A DNA stretch of 64,000 nucleotides from positions 1,674,001 through 1,738,000 of the forward strand of contig CP060260.1 in assembly GCA_023898805.1 (NCBI GenBank), given 5' to 3'. The stretch is from Rhodospirillales bacterium (GTDB lineage Bacteria; Pseudomonadota; Alphaproteobacteria; Micavibrionales; UBA1664). The position numbers and the translations under genes are program-made. Each line of letters opens with the position of its first letter. The stretch's first letter is position 1. A model generated the notes under the pieces. It saw only the letters and a program-made list of their open reading frames with translations, ran no database searches and was not told where the DNA came from. Shown here piece after piece: positions 35,000 to 42,690 of this stretch.

Positions 35000-35779
35000 A
35001 TGGACCCAACAAGTATGGCAACGGCGCAGGCCCCGATCGACATCGTGGTGTTGGCGGGCGGGGCGGCGACCCGTCTGGGGGCGCTGGCGGCCCAAACGCC
35101 AAAATCGCTGCTGCAGGTATCGGGTCTGCCCTTCGTCCTTTGGCCGCTTTTCCGCATCCACCGTACCACGAAACTGGGGCGTATCATCGTATCCGCCCGC
35201 GCAGGGCAGGCGGCGATGTTCCGCGCCGCGCTCTCAGATCACATAAAGAAATTACAAAAAGACCTTGTTATTATTGAGGAAAATTCGCCAATTGGGACCG
35301 GCGGTGCGATCCTGTCCATGGTTGGTCAGGCCGCACCCGGCGATCCGTTTCTGGTCTTGAACGGCGATGTCTGTTTCGCGCTTGATGCCGGTGCGCTGGC
35401 GCGCGCCGCCCGCGAACGCGGTGCGGCGATGGCGGCGGTTGCGGTGCCCGATTCCCGCGCTTTCGGCACGCTTGAAATCGACGGCGGCAGGGTTGCGGCC
35501 TACCGCGAAAAACAGCCCGCCACCATGCCGCGCCCCGGCGTGATCAATGCGGGGCTTTATGCGTTTACCCATGCCGTCCTGAAGGATTTTCCGCCCGGTC
35601 CGTGTTCCTTTGAACATGACATCGCGCCGGTCTTGGTCGCGCGCGGGCAACTGGGCGCGGTTGTGGCGCCGGGGCCGTTTTTGGATATCGGCACGCCCGA
35701 ATCCTATGCCGCCGCGCCCGCGATGCTGGAAGCGATGGCGGTGCCTGCGGGAATGTCACCCGGTCCGGCACCGAAATAA
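35000..35779 (+). CDS. Sugar-1-phosphate nucleotidyltransferase (HddC/MurU-like)
   Basis: The 259-residue Rossmann-type nucleotidyltransferase has the N-terminal signature VVLAGGAATRLGALAAQTPKS (residues about 14-34), NSPIGTGGAIL, the metal-binding FLVLNGDVCF, GVINAGLYAF and the C-terminal FLDIGTPESYAAA. Relatives activate heptose, mannose or N-acetylmuramate 1-phosphates for LPS or peptidoglycan recycling; the sugar cannot be decided here. GGAG sits 6 bases before the ATG at 35000. It is divergent from the A-B cluster. Confidence 0.88.
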   Translation: MDPTSMATAQAPIDIVVLAGGAATRLGALAAQTPKSLLQVSGLPFVLWPLFRIHRTTKLGRIIVSARAGQAAMFRAALSDHIKKLQKDLVIIEENSPIGTGGAILSMVGQAAPGDPFLVLNGDVCFALDAGALARAARERGAAMAAVAVPDSRAFGTLEIDGGRVAAYREKQPATMPRPGVINAGLYAFTHAVLKDFPPGPCSFEHDIAPVLVARGQLGAVVAPGPFLDIGTPESYAAAPAMLEAMAVPAGMSPGPAPK

Positions 35780-35851
35780 CTTGCATCCTTATGCGCAAGA
35801 ATATAACCCTCAGCGGGTTTGAACCGCATGAAAAATACCGAACAGGCCAGT

Positions 35852-36337
35852 ATGAAGCGCAGCAAGCTTGATAAAATCGACCGCAAGATCCTCACCACCC
35901 TGCAGGCGCAGGGCCGTATCACCAACGTCGATCTGGCCAAAGAGGCGGGGATTTCCGCGCCGCCCTGCCTGCGCCGGGTCCGTGCGCTGGAGGAGGCGGG
36001 CTATATCCGCAGCTACCATGCCTTTCTCGACCCATCCAAACTGGGCTATGGCATCACCGTGTTCGCGCATGTGTCGCTGTCCTCGCACAGCGACGTCGAT
36101 CTAAAGAAATTTGAACAAAAGGTCCGCGACTGGTCCCATGTTCGCGAGGCGCATTTGCTTTCGGGCGAAACCGATGTCCTGCTCAAGGTCGTCGCACGCG
36201 ACTGGGAGGCATACCAGCAATTTCTGACCACCGGGCTTCTGGCCACCGAAAACGTGGCGGCCGTTCGTTCATCGATCGCGATCCGCACGGCCAAGCTTGA
36301 ACCCGGCGTGCCGGTAGGCGACAACGCGGGCGCATAG
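35852..36337 (+). CDS. Lrp/AsnC-family transcriptional regulator
   Basis: The 161-residue protein has an N-terminal helix-turn-helix (KLDKIDRKILTTLQAQGRITNVDLAKEAGIS, in parts, residues about 4-35; CLRRVRALEEAGYI) and a C-terminal RAM domain (VTVFAHVSL-like, TDVLLKVVARDWEAYQQFL). Lrp proteins form octamers and respond to amino acids. Starts at 35852 (AGG 6 bases upstream) and 35828 are both possible. No metabolic target gene is adjacent, so the effector is unknown. Confidence 0.88.
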   Translation: MKRSKLDKIDRKILTTLQAQGRITNVDLAKEAGISAPPCLRRVRALEEAGYIRSYHAFLDPSKLGYGITVFAHVSLSSHSDVDLKKFEQKVRDWSHVREAHLLSGETDVLLKVVARDWEAYQQFLTTGLLATENVAAVRSSIAIRTAKLEPGVPVGDNAGA

Positions 36338-36349
36338 ACCTTCGGGCTG

Positions 36350-37351
36350 TTACAATACGTCGCCCCAGCGGGCCTTGCGCGCGGCCTTGTAACGCGCGTC
36401 GCTTTTCGCGATTCCAAGCGTTTCGATCGCGCCCGCCGGTGTACAGACCATCGTCTCGATCACCTTGCGCGCGCGTGGATGGCCGATAATCCGCGCCTGC
36501 CGTGATGGGGCGGGCATCCGCCCGAACACCAGATAGGTAAACGTTTCGTCCTCGTACCCCAGTGCCCCGCCCTTAAGCGCCTTGTGCAGCCGCGTGCGCG
36601 AAAGCCGCGTCGAAAAATGGCACCATCCCTCTGGCCCGGCGAACGGACACGCAAGGTCGTGCGGGCACGGCGCGTGCAGATGCGCCCCCGCCGCCAAAAG
36701 CTGCGCGCGCACCTGCATCATCATCGCCTGCGCCGCGGGCGTGCCGGAATCGACCAGCACTAGTATTCGCCCGCACGCGCCCCACAACTTTTCGGCAAGC
36801 GCGGCCGGATCGCCCACCTCGTTCAGGACGTAGGCCGCGACCACCAGCTCATACCGATTCTCATTCATTAAATGAGAATCGGTGTCAGGGGTGTCACCGC
36901 AACTCCGCGCGATAGCGCGAAACCTGTGTGGCGAAACGGTATCAGCCTGCGTGGGCGTGTCGCGAAAATCCGCGTCCCCGATCAGATGCTTCGCCACGCG
37001 CCGCATCGCGGCGTTCGGCTCCACCATCTGTGCCGCGACATCCGGCCACAGCGCGCGCGCAGCCAGCGTCGCCGTTCCGGGGCCTGCGCCGTAATCCAGC
37101 ATGCTGCGCGGGGGCACAGTCATGCCAACCGCTTCCAGAACCCGCGTGATGGCGGCATAGGTCGCGGGCATCCGGGCGCAGGCATAGGCGGCGGCCTCGA
37201 CCTCGTCGCGTATTTGCAAAGTGTCGGCGTCATTCTGCGCGCGCCGGTAACGTGACGACACGGCCTCAGCCGCGCGCGCCAGCTGCGTGCGCTGATGCGC
37301 CGATGCCAGCGATTCCAGTGCCTGCAGGATATGTGTGGGAAGTGTGCTCAC
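36350..37351 (-). CDS. Rsm22-type methyltransferase-like protein
   Basis: The 333-residue protein matches the Rsm22 family linked to small-ribosomal-subunit assembly. It has the SAM motif MLDYGAGPGTATLAAR, VVAAYVLNEVGD, and the cysteine cluster CPHDLACPFAGPEGWCHFSTRLSR, which in relatives binds an iron-sulfur cluster. The start is GTG at 37351, overlapping the pdxH stop as GTGA. An insertion of about 25 residues (to HLMNENRYEL) between SAM motif and VVAAY contains a perfect palindrome in the DNA. Confidence 0.82.
   Translation of the reverse strand: MSTLPTHILQALESLASAHQRTQLARAAEAVSSRYRRAQNDADTLQIRDEVEAAAYACARMPATYAAITRVLEAVGMTVPPRSMLDYGAGPGTATLAARALWPDVAAQMVEPNAAMRRVAKHLIGDADFRDTPTQADTVSPHRFRAIARSCGDTPDTDSHLMNENRYELVVAAYVLNEVGDPAALAEKLWGACGRILVLVDSGTPAAQAMMMQVRAQLLAAGAHLHAPCPHDLACPFAGPEGWCHFSTRLSRTRLHKALKGGALGYEDETFTYLVFGRMPAPSRQARIIGHPRARKVIETMVCTPAGAIETLGIAKSDARYKAARKARWGDVL
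36853..36883. repeat. Perfect 13-base inverted repeat within the Rsm22-like gene
   Basis: The arms ACCGATTCTCATT and AATGAGAATCGGT flank a 5-base loop CATTA. It is far more AT-rich than the surrounding gene and lies in a family-atypical insertion. Confidence 0.8.
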
Positions 37352-37956
37352 GGATATAGTCGTTGGATGGTCCAGCGATCCTGCTCGGCCATGCGTGTAA
37401 AGGCGAACCGGTCATGCAGGCGGAATTCCCCGTCCTGCCAGAATTCGATCCGCGTGGACACGATGCGGTATCCATGCCAATGCGGCGGGCGCGGCACATC
37501 CGCATTTTCGCCGTATTCCGCCGTCAACGCGGCGACACGCGCAACCAGCGCCTCACGGCTCTCCAGCGGTTCCGATTGCTGCGACGCCCATGCGCCGATA
37601 CGGCTGCCGCGCGGACGGCCGGTGAAATACGAATCGGATTCGGCCTCGGCGATGGTTTCGACATGGCCTTCAACGCGCACCGACCGGCGCAGTGATTTCC
37701 AGTGATAGCATAGCGCCGCATGGGGATTTTCCATCATCTGTCGGCCTTTTATGCTGTGCCCGTTGGTGAAGAACACGAATCCCCGCGCATCCACCTGCCG
37801 CACCAGCACCATGCGCGCGCTGGGGCGGCCTTGGGCGTCCGCCGTGGCTAGGCAGGCGGCATCGGGGTCGTTGATCTCGGTTTTTTGCGCGTCATCGAAC
37901 CATTGATGGAACAGCGCAACGGGGTCGCAGTTATCTGCGGGTTTCAAGAAGGTCAT
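37348..37956 (-). CDS. pdxH: Pyridoxamine 5'-phosphate oxidase
   Basis: PdxH (202 residues) oxidises PNP or PMP to pyridoxal phosphate with FMN. Family blocks are PSARMVLVRQVDARGFVFFTN, SIKGRQMMENPHAALCYHW, GRPRGSRIGAWASQQS and the C-terminal WHGYRIVSTRIEFWQ plus WTIQRLYP. AAGGATGA lies ahead of the ATG at 37956. It is translationally coupled to the Rsm22-like gene. A longer start at 37986 is less likely. Confidence 0.95.
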   Translation of the reverse strand: MTFLKPADNCDPVALFHQWFDDAQKTEINDPDAACLATADAQGRPSARMVLVRQVDARGFVFFTNGHSIKGRQMMENPHAALCYHWKSLRRSVRVEGHVETIAEAESDSYFTGRPRGSRIGAWASQQSEPLESREALVARVAALTAEYGENADVPRPPHWHGYRIVSTRIEFWQDGEFRLHDRFAFTRMAEQDRWTIQRLYP

Positions 37957-38029
37957 TGAACGGTCATCCTTTTGCCCTAAAGTCACTGCGTAATTTAAAC
38001 GGTTTAATCTGACAGGAAAGGGTTACCAC

Positions 38030-38539
38030 ATGTCGCTTCGCAAATTCGCACTTACCGCCGGTTTGATCGGCGCCACCGCGCTTTCGGCCTGCGCGCAGTC
38101 TGGTTTTAACGAAGGATACGGCGGCGGTGATGCCGGCCTGAACAAACAGCAAATCGGCACCGGCCTTGGCGCCGTTGTCGGCGGTCTGGCCGGATCCAGA
38201 TTCGGTAAAGGCGACGGCCAGCTGGTCGGCACCGGCGTCGGCGTCCTGCTTGGCGCGTTGGTCGGTTCGTCGGTCGGTGCCTCGCTCGACAAGGCCGATT
38301 TGGCCTATGCCCAACAGGCGCAGGATCGCGCCTACACCGCGCCGATCGGCCAGACGATTTCGTGGAACAACCCGCAAAGCGGCAATTCCGGCACCTATAC
38401 GCCGATCCGCGACGGGCGCTCGTCCTCCGGTTCGTACTGCCGCGAATACCAGCAGACGATCTATGTCGGCGGCCAACAGCAGACCGCGACCGGCACCGCT
38501 TGCCAGAACCCGGACGGAACCTGGAAAATCGTCAACTGA
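38030..38539 (+). CDS. Glycine-zipper lipoprotein, 17-kDa surface antigen-like
   Basis: The 169-residue lipoprotein has a signal peptide with lipobox LSAC (Cys21), a glycine-zipper hairpin (IGTGLGAVVGGLAGSRFGKG, then GTGVGVLLGALVGSSVGASLD) and a C-terminal domain with SYCREYQQTI and CQNPDGTWKIVN. This is the layout of the rickettsial 17-kDa antigen family of outer-membrane lipoproteins. AGGAAAGGG precedes the ATG. A strong terminator follows, so it is likely monocistronic. Confidence 0.9.
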   Translation: MSLRKFALTAGLIGATALSACAQSGFNEGYGGGDAGLNKQQIGTGLGAVVGGLAGSRFGKGDGQLVGTGVGVLLGALVGSSVGASLDKADLAYAQQAQDRAYTAPIGQTISWNNPQSGNSGTYTPIRDGRSSSGSYCREYQQTIYVGGQQQTATGTACQNPDGTWKIVN

Positions 38540-38574
38540 CGTAAAACGGGCGATTTGGTTCCTCCAAAAACCCC

Positions 38575-38609
38575 AAAAAGGCCGGTTGCTTCCGCATCCG
38601 GCCTTTTTT
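38575..38609 (+). terminator. Rho-independent terminator after the glycine-zipper lipoprotein
   Basis: Stem GGCCGG/CCGGCC with a 12-base loop, flanked by five As on the left and six Ts on the right, so it would work on the plus strand. Confidence 0.85.
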
Positions 38610-38702
38610 AGGCGATTTACCTGTGTGCGGGGCACCCCATGGGCCTTTCCTTTTGCCGGGATCGGGTCTAGAAAATCCTGTTTATAGCAAGAAGGGTACG
38701 AA

Positions 38703-39566
38703 ATGACCGAACGCAAGGGCCTGATGGCCGGCAAAAAAGGCCTGATCATGGGTGTCGCCAACGACCGCTCGATTGCCTGGGGTATCGCCAGCGCCTGCGC
38801 GGCCGAGGGTGCGGAACTGGCCTTTACGTTTCAGGGTGAGGCGTTGGAAAAACGCGTGCGCCCGCTGGCCGAAAGCGTGAACGCCAGCGTGGTGGTGCCC
38901 TGCGACGTGACCGACGATGCCAGCCTGGACGCCGCTTTCGCCGCCGTTGAAAAGGCGTGGGGCCGGGTCGATTTCGTCGTCCACGCCATTGCGTTCTCCG
39001 ACAAAAAGGAACTCGACGGCCTGTACCTCGATACGACGCGCGAGAATTTCAAGCGCACGATGGATATCTCCATCTACTCCTTCACGGCGGTGGCCCAGCG
39101 CGCCGCGAAACTGATGGGCGAGGGGGGAAGCCTTCTCACCCTGACCTATTACGGCGCAGAGCGCGTGATGCCGCATTACAATGTCATGGGTGTCGCCAAG
39201 GCGGGGCTTGAGGCGTCGGTGCGCTATCTGGCGACCGATCTGGGCGCGCGTGGCATCCGCGTCAACGCGATTTCGGCGGGGCCGATCAAGACGCTGGCGG
39301 CCAGCGGCATCGGCGATTTCCGCTTCATCCTGAAATGGAACGAGCTGAACGCGCCCTTAAAACGCAACGTATCGATCGAGGACGTGGGCAAATCCGGCCT
39401 GTATCTGCTTTCCGATCTCGGCTCCGGCGTGACTGGCGAGGTTCTGCACGTCGATTCCGGCTATCACACGGTGGGCATGGTCCAGCCCGAAGCCGCAGGC
39501 GCGACGGCCGAACTGCTTCAGCAGATGGCGGGTGTTTCTGCCTCGTCCTCCAAGGACGCGGCGTAG
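38703..39566 (+). CDS. fabI: Enoyl-[acyl-carrier-protein] reductase (NADH)
   Basis: FabI (287 residues) carries out the last reduction of fatty acid elongation. It shows the N-terminal GVANDRSIAWGIA, VVPCDVTDD, DFVVHAIAFSDKKEL, the catalytic Tyr-x6-Lys in HYNVMGVAKAGLE and SAGPIKTLAASGI. It ends with an Ala/Ser-rich tail. It stands alone between a terminator and a hydrolase gene 39 bases downstream. Confidence 0.96.
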   Translation: MTERKGLMAGKKGLIMGVANDRSIAWGIASACAAEGAELAFTFQGEALEKRVRPLAESVNASVVVPCDVTDDASLDAAFAAVEKAWGRVDFVVHAIAFSDKKELDGLYLDTTRENFKRTMDISIYSFTAVAQRAAKLMGEGGSLLTLTYYGAERVMPHYNVMGVAKAGLEASVRYLATDLGARGIRVNAISAGPIKTLAASGIGDFRFILKWNELNAPLKRNVSIEDVGKSGLYLLSDLGSGVTGEVLHVDSGYHTVGMVQPEAAGATAELLQQMAGVSASSSKDAA

Positions 39567-39605
39567 GATATACGCTTTTTCCAACAAGCCGGGAGGGAAA
39601 CTGCC

Positions 39606-40328
39606 ATGGCTGGTGAATCGGTGCTCTATAAAGACGGCGAAACGCTGCTGGAAGGCTATCTCGCCCACGCCGGAAATCCGGACGCGCCGATGGTGCTGGT
39701 GTTCCACCAGTGGATGGGGATCACGGATCATGAAAAGGAACGCGCCGAACGTCTGGCGCAGGAAGGCTATAACGCCTTCGCCATCGATATGTTCGGCAAG
39801 GGAGTCCGTCCGGAAAATGTCGCCGTGGCGGCAAAAACAAGTGGCATCTACAAGAACGACCTGAAACTGGCGCGCCGCCGCTTCGATGGCGCGCTGGGCT
39901 GCATCCGCGGTCTGTCCGGCATGGATCTGACGCGGCTGGGTGCGATCGGTTTTTGCTTCGGCGGCACCATGGCGCTTGAATTGGCGCGCACGGGCCTGCC
40001 CGAACTCAAGGCCGTGGTCAGCTTTCACGGCCTTCTGACGACGCCGCAGCCGGTGAAAAAACCGGGCACGATCAAAGCCGCGATCAACATCCAGCACGGT
40101 GCCGACGACCCGCTGGAATCGCGGGCGGAGATCGAGGCCTTCAAACAGGAAATGAACGCGGCCGGCGCCGACTGGTCCTTCACCGAATACGCATACGCCG
40201 TCCACGCCTTCACGCAAAAGGGCGCGGGCGACGATCCGTCCACCGGCGCGGCCTATAACGAAAAGGCCGACAAACGCTCATGGCGGGCGATGATCGACTT
40301 CTTCCGCGAAACGCTTGGCACGCCATAA
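39606..40328 (+). CDS. Dienelactone hydrolase-family protein
   Basis: The 240-residue alpha/beta hydrolase has the nucleophile Cys in IGFCFGGTMALELA, the acid in HGADDPL and the His in YAVHAFTQ, as in dienelactone hydrolases. FHQWMGITDHEKERAERLA is the N-terminal family block. The physiological substrate is not evident because no aromatic degradation genes surround it. The hotdog thioesterase gene starts 4 bases after the stop, so the two are co-translated. Confidence 0.88.
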   Translation: MAGESVLYKDGETLLEGYLAHAGNPDAPMVLVFHQWMGITDHEKERAERLAQEGYNAFAIDMFGKGVRPENVAVAAKTSGIYKNDLKLARRRFDGALGCIRGLSGMDLTRLGAIGFCFGGTMALELARTGLPELKAVVSFHGLLTTPQPVKKPGTIKAAINIQHGADDPLESRAEIEAFKQEMNAAGADWSFTEYAYAVHAFTQKGAGDDPSTGAAYNEKADKRSWRAMIDFFRETLGTP

Positions 40329-40332
40329 TCAC

Positions 40333-40800
40333 ATGATCTGGTTCAAACCCTACACGCTTGATGACCTGCGCGCGGTGCGCAACACCAACATGACCGAGCA
40401 TCTGGGATTCGAGTTTCTTGAACTCGGTCCGGATTTCCTGCGCGGGCGTCTGCCGGTCGATCACCGCACGACCCAGCCTTTCGGTATTTTCCACGGCGGC
40501 GCGTCTTGCGTGCTGGCGGAAAGTCTGGGTTCCGTCGCCGCGTGGATGACGATAGACCCGGAACATTTTCGCGCGGTGGGTATCGAAATCAACGCCAACC
40601 ACATCCGCGCGGTGACATCCGGCCATGTCGTCGGCACCACGACGCCGCTGCATATCGGCAAACGCACGCAGGTCTGGCAGACCGATATGACCGAGGAGGC
40701 GACGGGCAAGCGCGTGGCCATCAGCCGCCTGACCGTCGCCATCATCGATCACGGCACCCTGTCGGCGCAAAAAGAAAAAATTACGATCGGTCAGCGGTAA
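40333..40800 (+). CDS. Hotdog-fold thioesterase (MenI/YdiI-like)
   Basis: The 155-residue protein has the PaaI/MenI-type helix FHGGASCVLAESLGSVAAW with the catalytic Glu in the AES segment, GIEINANHIRAVTSGHVVG and ISRLTVAII. Relatives hydrolyse dihydroxynaphthoyl-CoA or other aromatic acyl-CoAs. It is coupled to the dienelactone hydrolase-like gene. Whether the two share a pathway is inference. Confidence 0.85.
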   Translation: MIWFKPYTLDDLRAVRNTNMTEHLGFEFLELGPDFLRGRLPVDHRTTQPFGIFHGGASCVLAESLGSVAAWMTIDPEHFRAVGIEINANHIRAVTSGHVVGTTTPLHIGKRTQVWQTDMTEEATGKRVAISRLTVAIIDHGTLSAQKEKITIGQR

Positions 40801-40815
40801 GGGCGGCATACGGCA

Positions 40816-41595
40816 ATGAGTGGCGTTCAAAGGGTCAAGAAATCCATCAAGCTTCTGTACGAGGGCGACACGCAGGCCGCCCACCGCTTTCGCTATATCC
40901 TTCTGGGTCTGGATATCCTGACCATTCTGTTTCTGGTCGTGTCGACCTATTTTTACGGCACGAAAACAGCGGAAATTCTGGATGTCGTCTTCGGTCTTTA
41001 TCTGCTGTTCGATTATGGCGCACGGCTGTGGATCGCGCCCAAAAAACTCTCTTTTTTGATCCATCCGCTCAATTTGGCCGATTTCGTCGCGTTGCTGTCC
41101 TTTCTGGTGCCGCTTCTGGGCGAAAGTTTTGCGTTCCTGCGCGGGTTGCGCATTCTGCGGCTGTTGCGCTCCTACCGCTTGCAGAACAAGCTGCGGCAGG
41201 ATTTCGATTATTTCCGCCGCAACGAGGACGTGATCATCAGCGCCACCAACCTGTTCGTCTTTATCTTCATCATGACCGAAATGGTCTTTGTTTCCGAAGT
41301 CGGGAAAAACCCCGACGTTAAAAACTTTCTCGACGCGCTGTATTTCACCATTGCTGCGCTGACCACCACGGGCTTCGGCGACGTAACGCTGCACGGCCTT
41401 TCCGGCCGCCTTTTGTCGATCATTATCATGATCTTTGGCGTCTCGCTGTTTTTGCGTCTGGTCCAGACCCTGTTTCGCCCGCAGAAAATCCGCTATGTTT
41501 GCAAGGAATGCGGGCTGTTCCTGCATGAAAGCGATGCGGTGCACTGCAAACATTGCGGCGCGGTTTTGAACATTCCGACCGCCGGCGACACGTAA
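40816..41595 (+). CDS. Voltage-gated-type ion channel with C-terminal zinc ribbon
   Basis: The 259-residue protein has four helices resembling a voltage sensor (S4-like LRGLRILRLLRSYRLQ), then a pore helix and the K+ selectivity-type filter TTTGFGDV followed by S6 (SIIIMIFGVSLFLRLV). The C-terminus adds a four-cysteine ribbon (C-x2-C-x11-C-x2-C: CKECG...CKHCG). The channel part is a standard Ion_trans monomer. The ribbon fusion is uncommon and could sense metal or redox state; that is inference. Confidence 0.85.
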   Translation: MSGVQRVKKSIKLLYEGDTQAAHRFRYILLGLDILTILFLVVSTYFYGTKTAEILDVVFGLYLLFDYGARLWIAPKKLSFLIHPLNLADFVALLSFLVPLLGESFAFLRGLRILRLLRSYRLQNKLRQDFDYFRRNEDVIISATNLFVFIFIMTEMVFVSEVGKNPDVKNFLDALYFTIAALTTTGFGDVTLHGLSGRLLSIIIMIFGVSLFLRLVQTLFRPQKIRYVCKECGLFLHESDAVHCKHCGAVLNIPTAGDT

Positions 41596-41613
41596 AAGAT
41601 CAAGGATGGCGGT

Positions 41614-42681
41614 ATGAGCGGCAATCGGTTCGGCACACTTTTCCAGTATCAGACATGGGGCGAAAGCCACGGCCCCGCCATCGGCGTGGTGGTGGATGGC
41701 GTGCCGCCGCGTCTGGCGCTGACCGAGGCCGATATCCAGCCGTGGCTCGATAAACGCCGCCCCGGCCTCTCCCGCCATACGACACAGCGGCAGGAACCGG
41801 ACGCGGTCAAAATCCTTTCCGGCACGTTTGAGGGGCAAACGACGGGCACGCCCATCAGCCTCGTCATCGAAAACGTGGATGCGAAGTCGAAGGACTACGG
41901 CGACATTGCCGAAAAATTCCGCCCCGGCCATGCCGATTACACCTATCAGGCCAAATACGGCATCCGCGATTATAGAGGCGGGGGCCGCAGCTCCGCGCGT
42001 GAAACCGCGTGCCGCGTGGCCGCTGGTGCCATCGCCAGAAAGATACTTTCTGGCGTACAAATACGCGGCGCGGTCGTGCAAATTGGCCCGCATAAAATCA
42101 ACCGCGATAACTGGGACTGGTCGCAGGTCGATAACAACGACTTCTTTTCGCCGGATGCGGCGGCCGCAAGCCTCTGGGCCGAATACCTTGATACCGTGCG
42201 CAAGAACGGTTCGTCCATCGGCGCGGTGGTCGAAATCGTGGCGTCCGGTGTGCCCGCAGGCTGGGGCGCGCCCGTGTATGACAAGCTGGACGCCGATCTG
42301 GCAAAGGCCATGATGTCCATCAACGCGGTCAAGGGCGTCGAAATCGGCGCGGGGTTCGATTGCGTGGAATGGGGCGGCGAAAAAAACGGCGACGACATCC
42401 GCATGAAGGACGGCAAACCCGAATTCATGTCCAACCACGCGGGCGGTATTCTGGGCGGTATCTCGACCGGGCAGGATGTCGTGCTGCGCTTTGCCGTCAA
42501 ACCGACAAGTTCCATCCTTACGCCCAAACACACCATCACGAAAGACGGGCAGGAAACAGACATCGTCACCAAGGGCCGCCACGACCCTTGCGTGGGTATT
42601 CGCGCCGTGCCGGTGGGCGAGGCAATGATGGCCTGTGTTCTGGCCGACCATTTCCTGCGCCACAAGGCCCAGTGCGGATAA
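41614..42681 (+). CDS. aroC: Chorismate synthase
   Basis: AroC (355 residues) converts EPSP to chorismate using reduced FMN. It shows the start FGTLFQYQTWGESHGPAIG, RRPGLSRHTTQRQEPD, FRPGHADYTYQAKYG, GGGRSSARETACRVAAGA, and the C-terminal KGRHDPCVGIRAVPVGEAM. AAGGATGG precedes the ATG. The 3' end is convergent with the polymerase gene, leaving 9 bases between stops. Confidence 0.97.
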   Translation: MSGNRFGTLFQYQTWGESHGPAIGVVVDGVPPRLALTEADIQPWLDKRRPGLSRHTTQRQEPDAVKILSGTFEGQTTGTPISLVIENVDAKSKDYGDIAEKFRPGHADYTYQAKYGIRDYRGGGRSSARETACRVAAGAIARKILSGVQIRGAVVQIGPHKINRDNWDWSQVDNNDFFSPDAAAASLWAEYLDTVRKNGSSIGAVVEIVASGVPAGWGAPVYDKLDADLAKAMMSINAVKGVEIGAGFDCVEWGGEKNGDDIRMKDGKPEFMSNHAGGILGGISTGQDVVLRFAVKPTSSILTPKHTITKDGQETDIVTKGRHDPCVGIRAVPVGEAMMACVLADHFLRHKAQCG

Positions 42682-42690
42682 TCGTGCTGC

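Noticed and set aside
35781..35807. TTGCAT...TATAAC as an Lrp autoregulated promoter
   Set aside because: The spacer is only 15 bases and the palindrome is imperfect, so it is too weak to list.
40210..42663. 817-codon minus-strand open frame
   Set aside because: It runs antisense through the hotdog, channel and aroC genes, all of which have clear family motifs on the plus strand.
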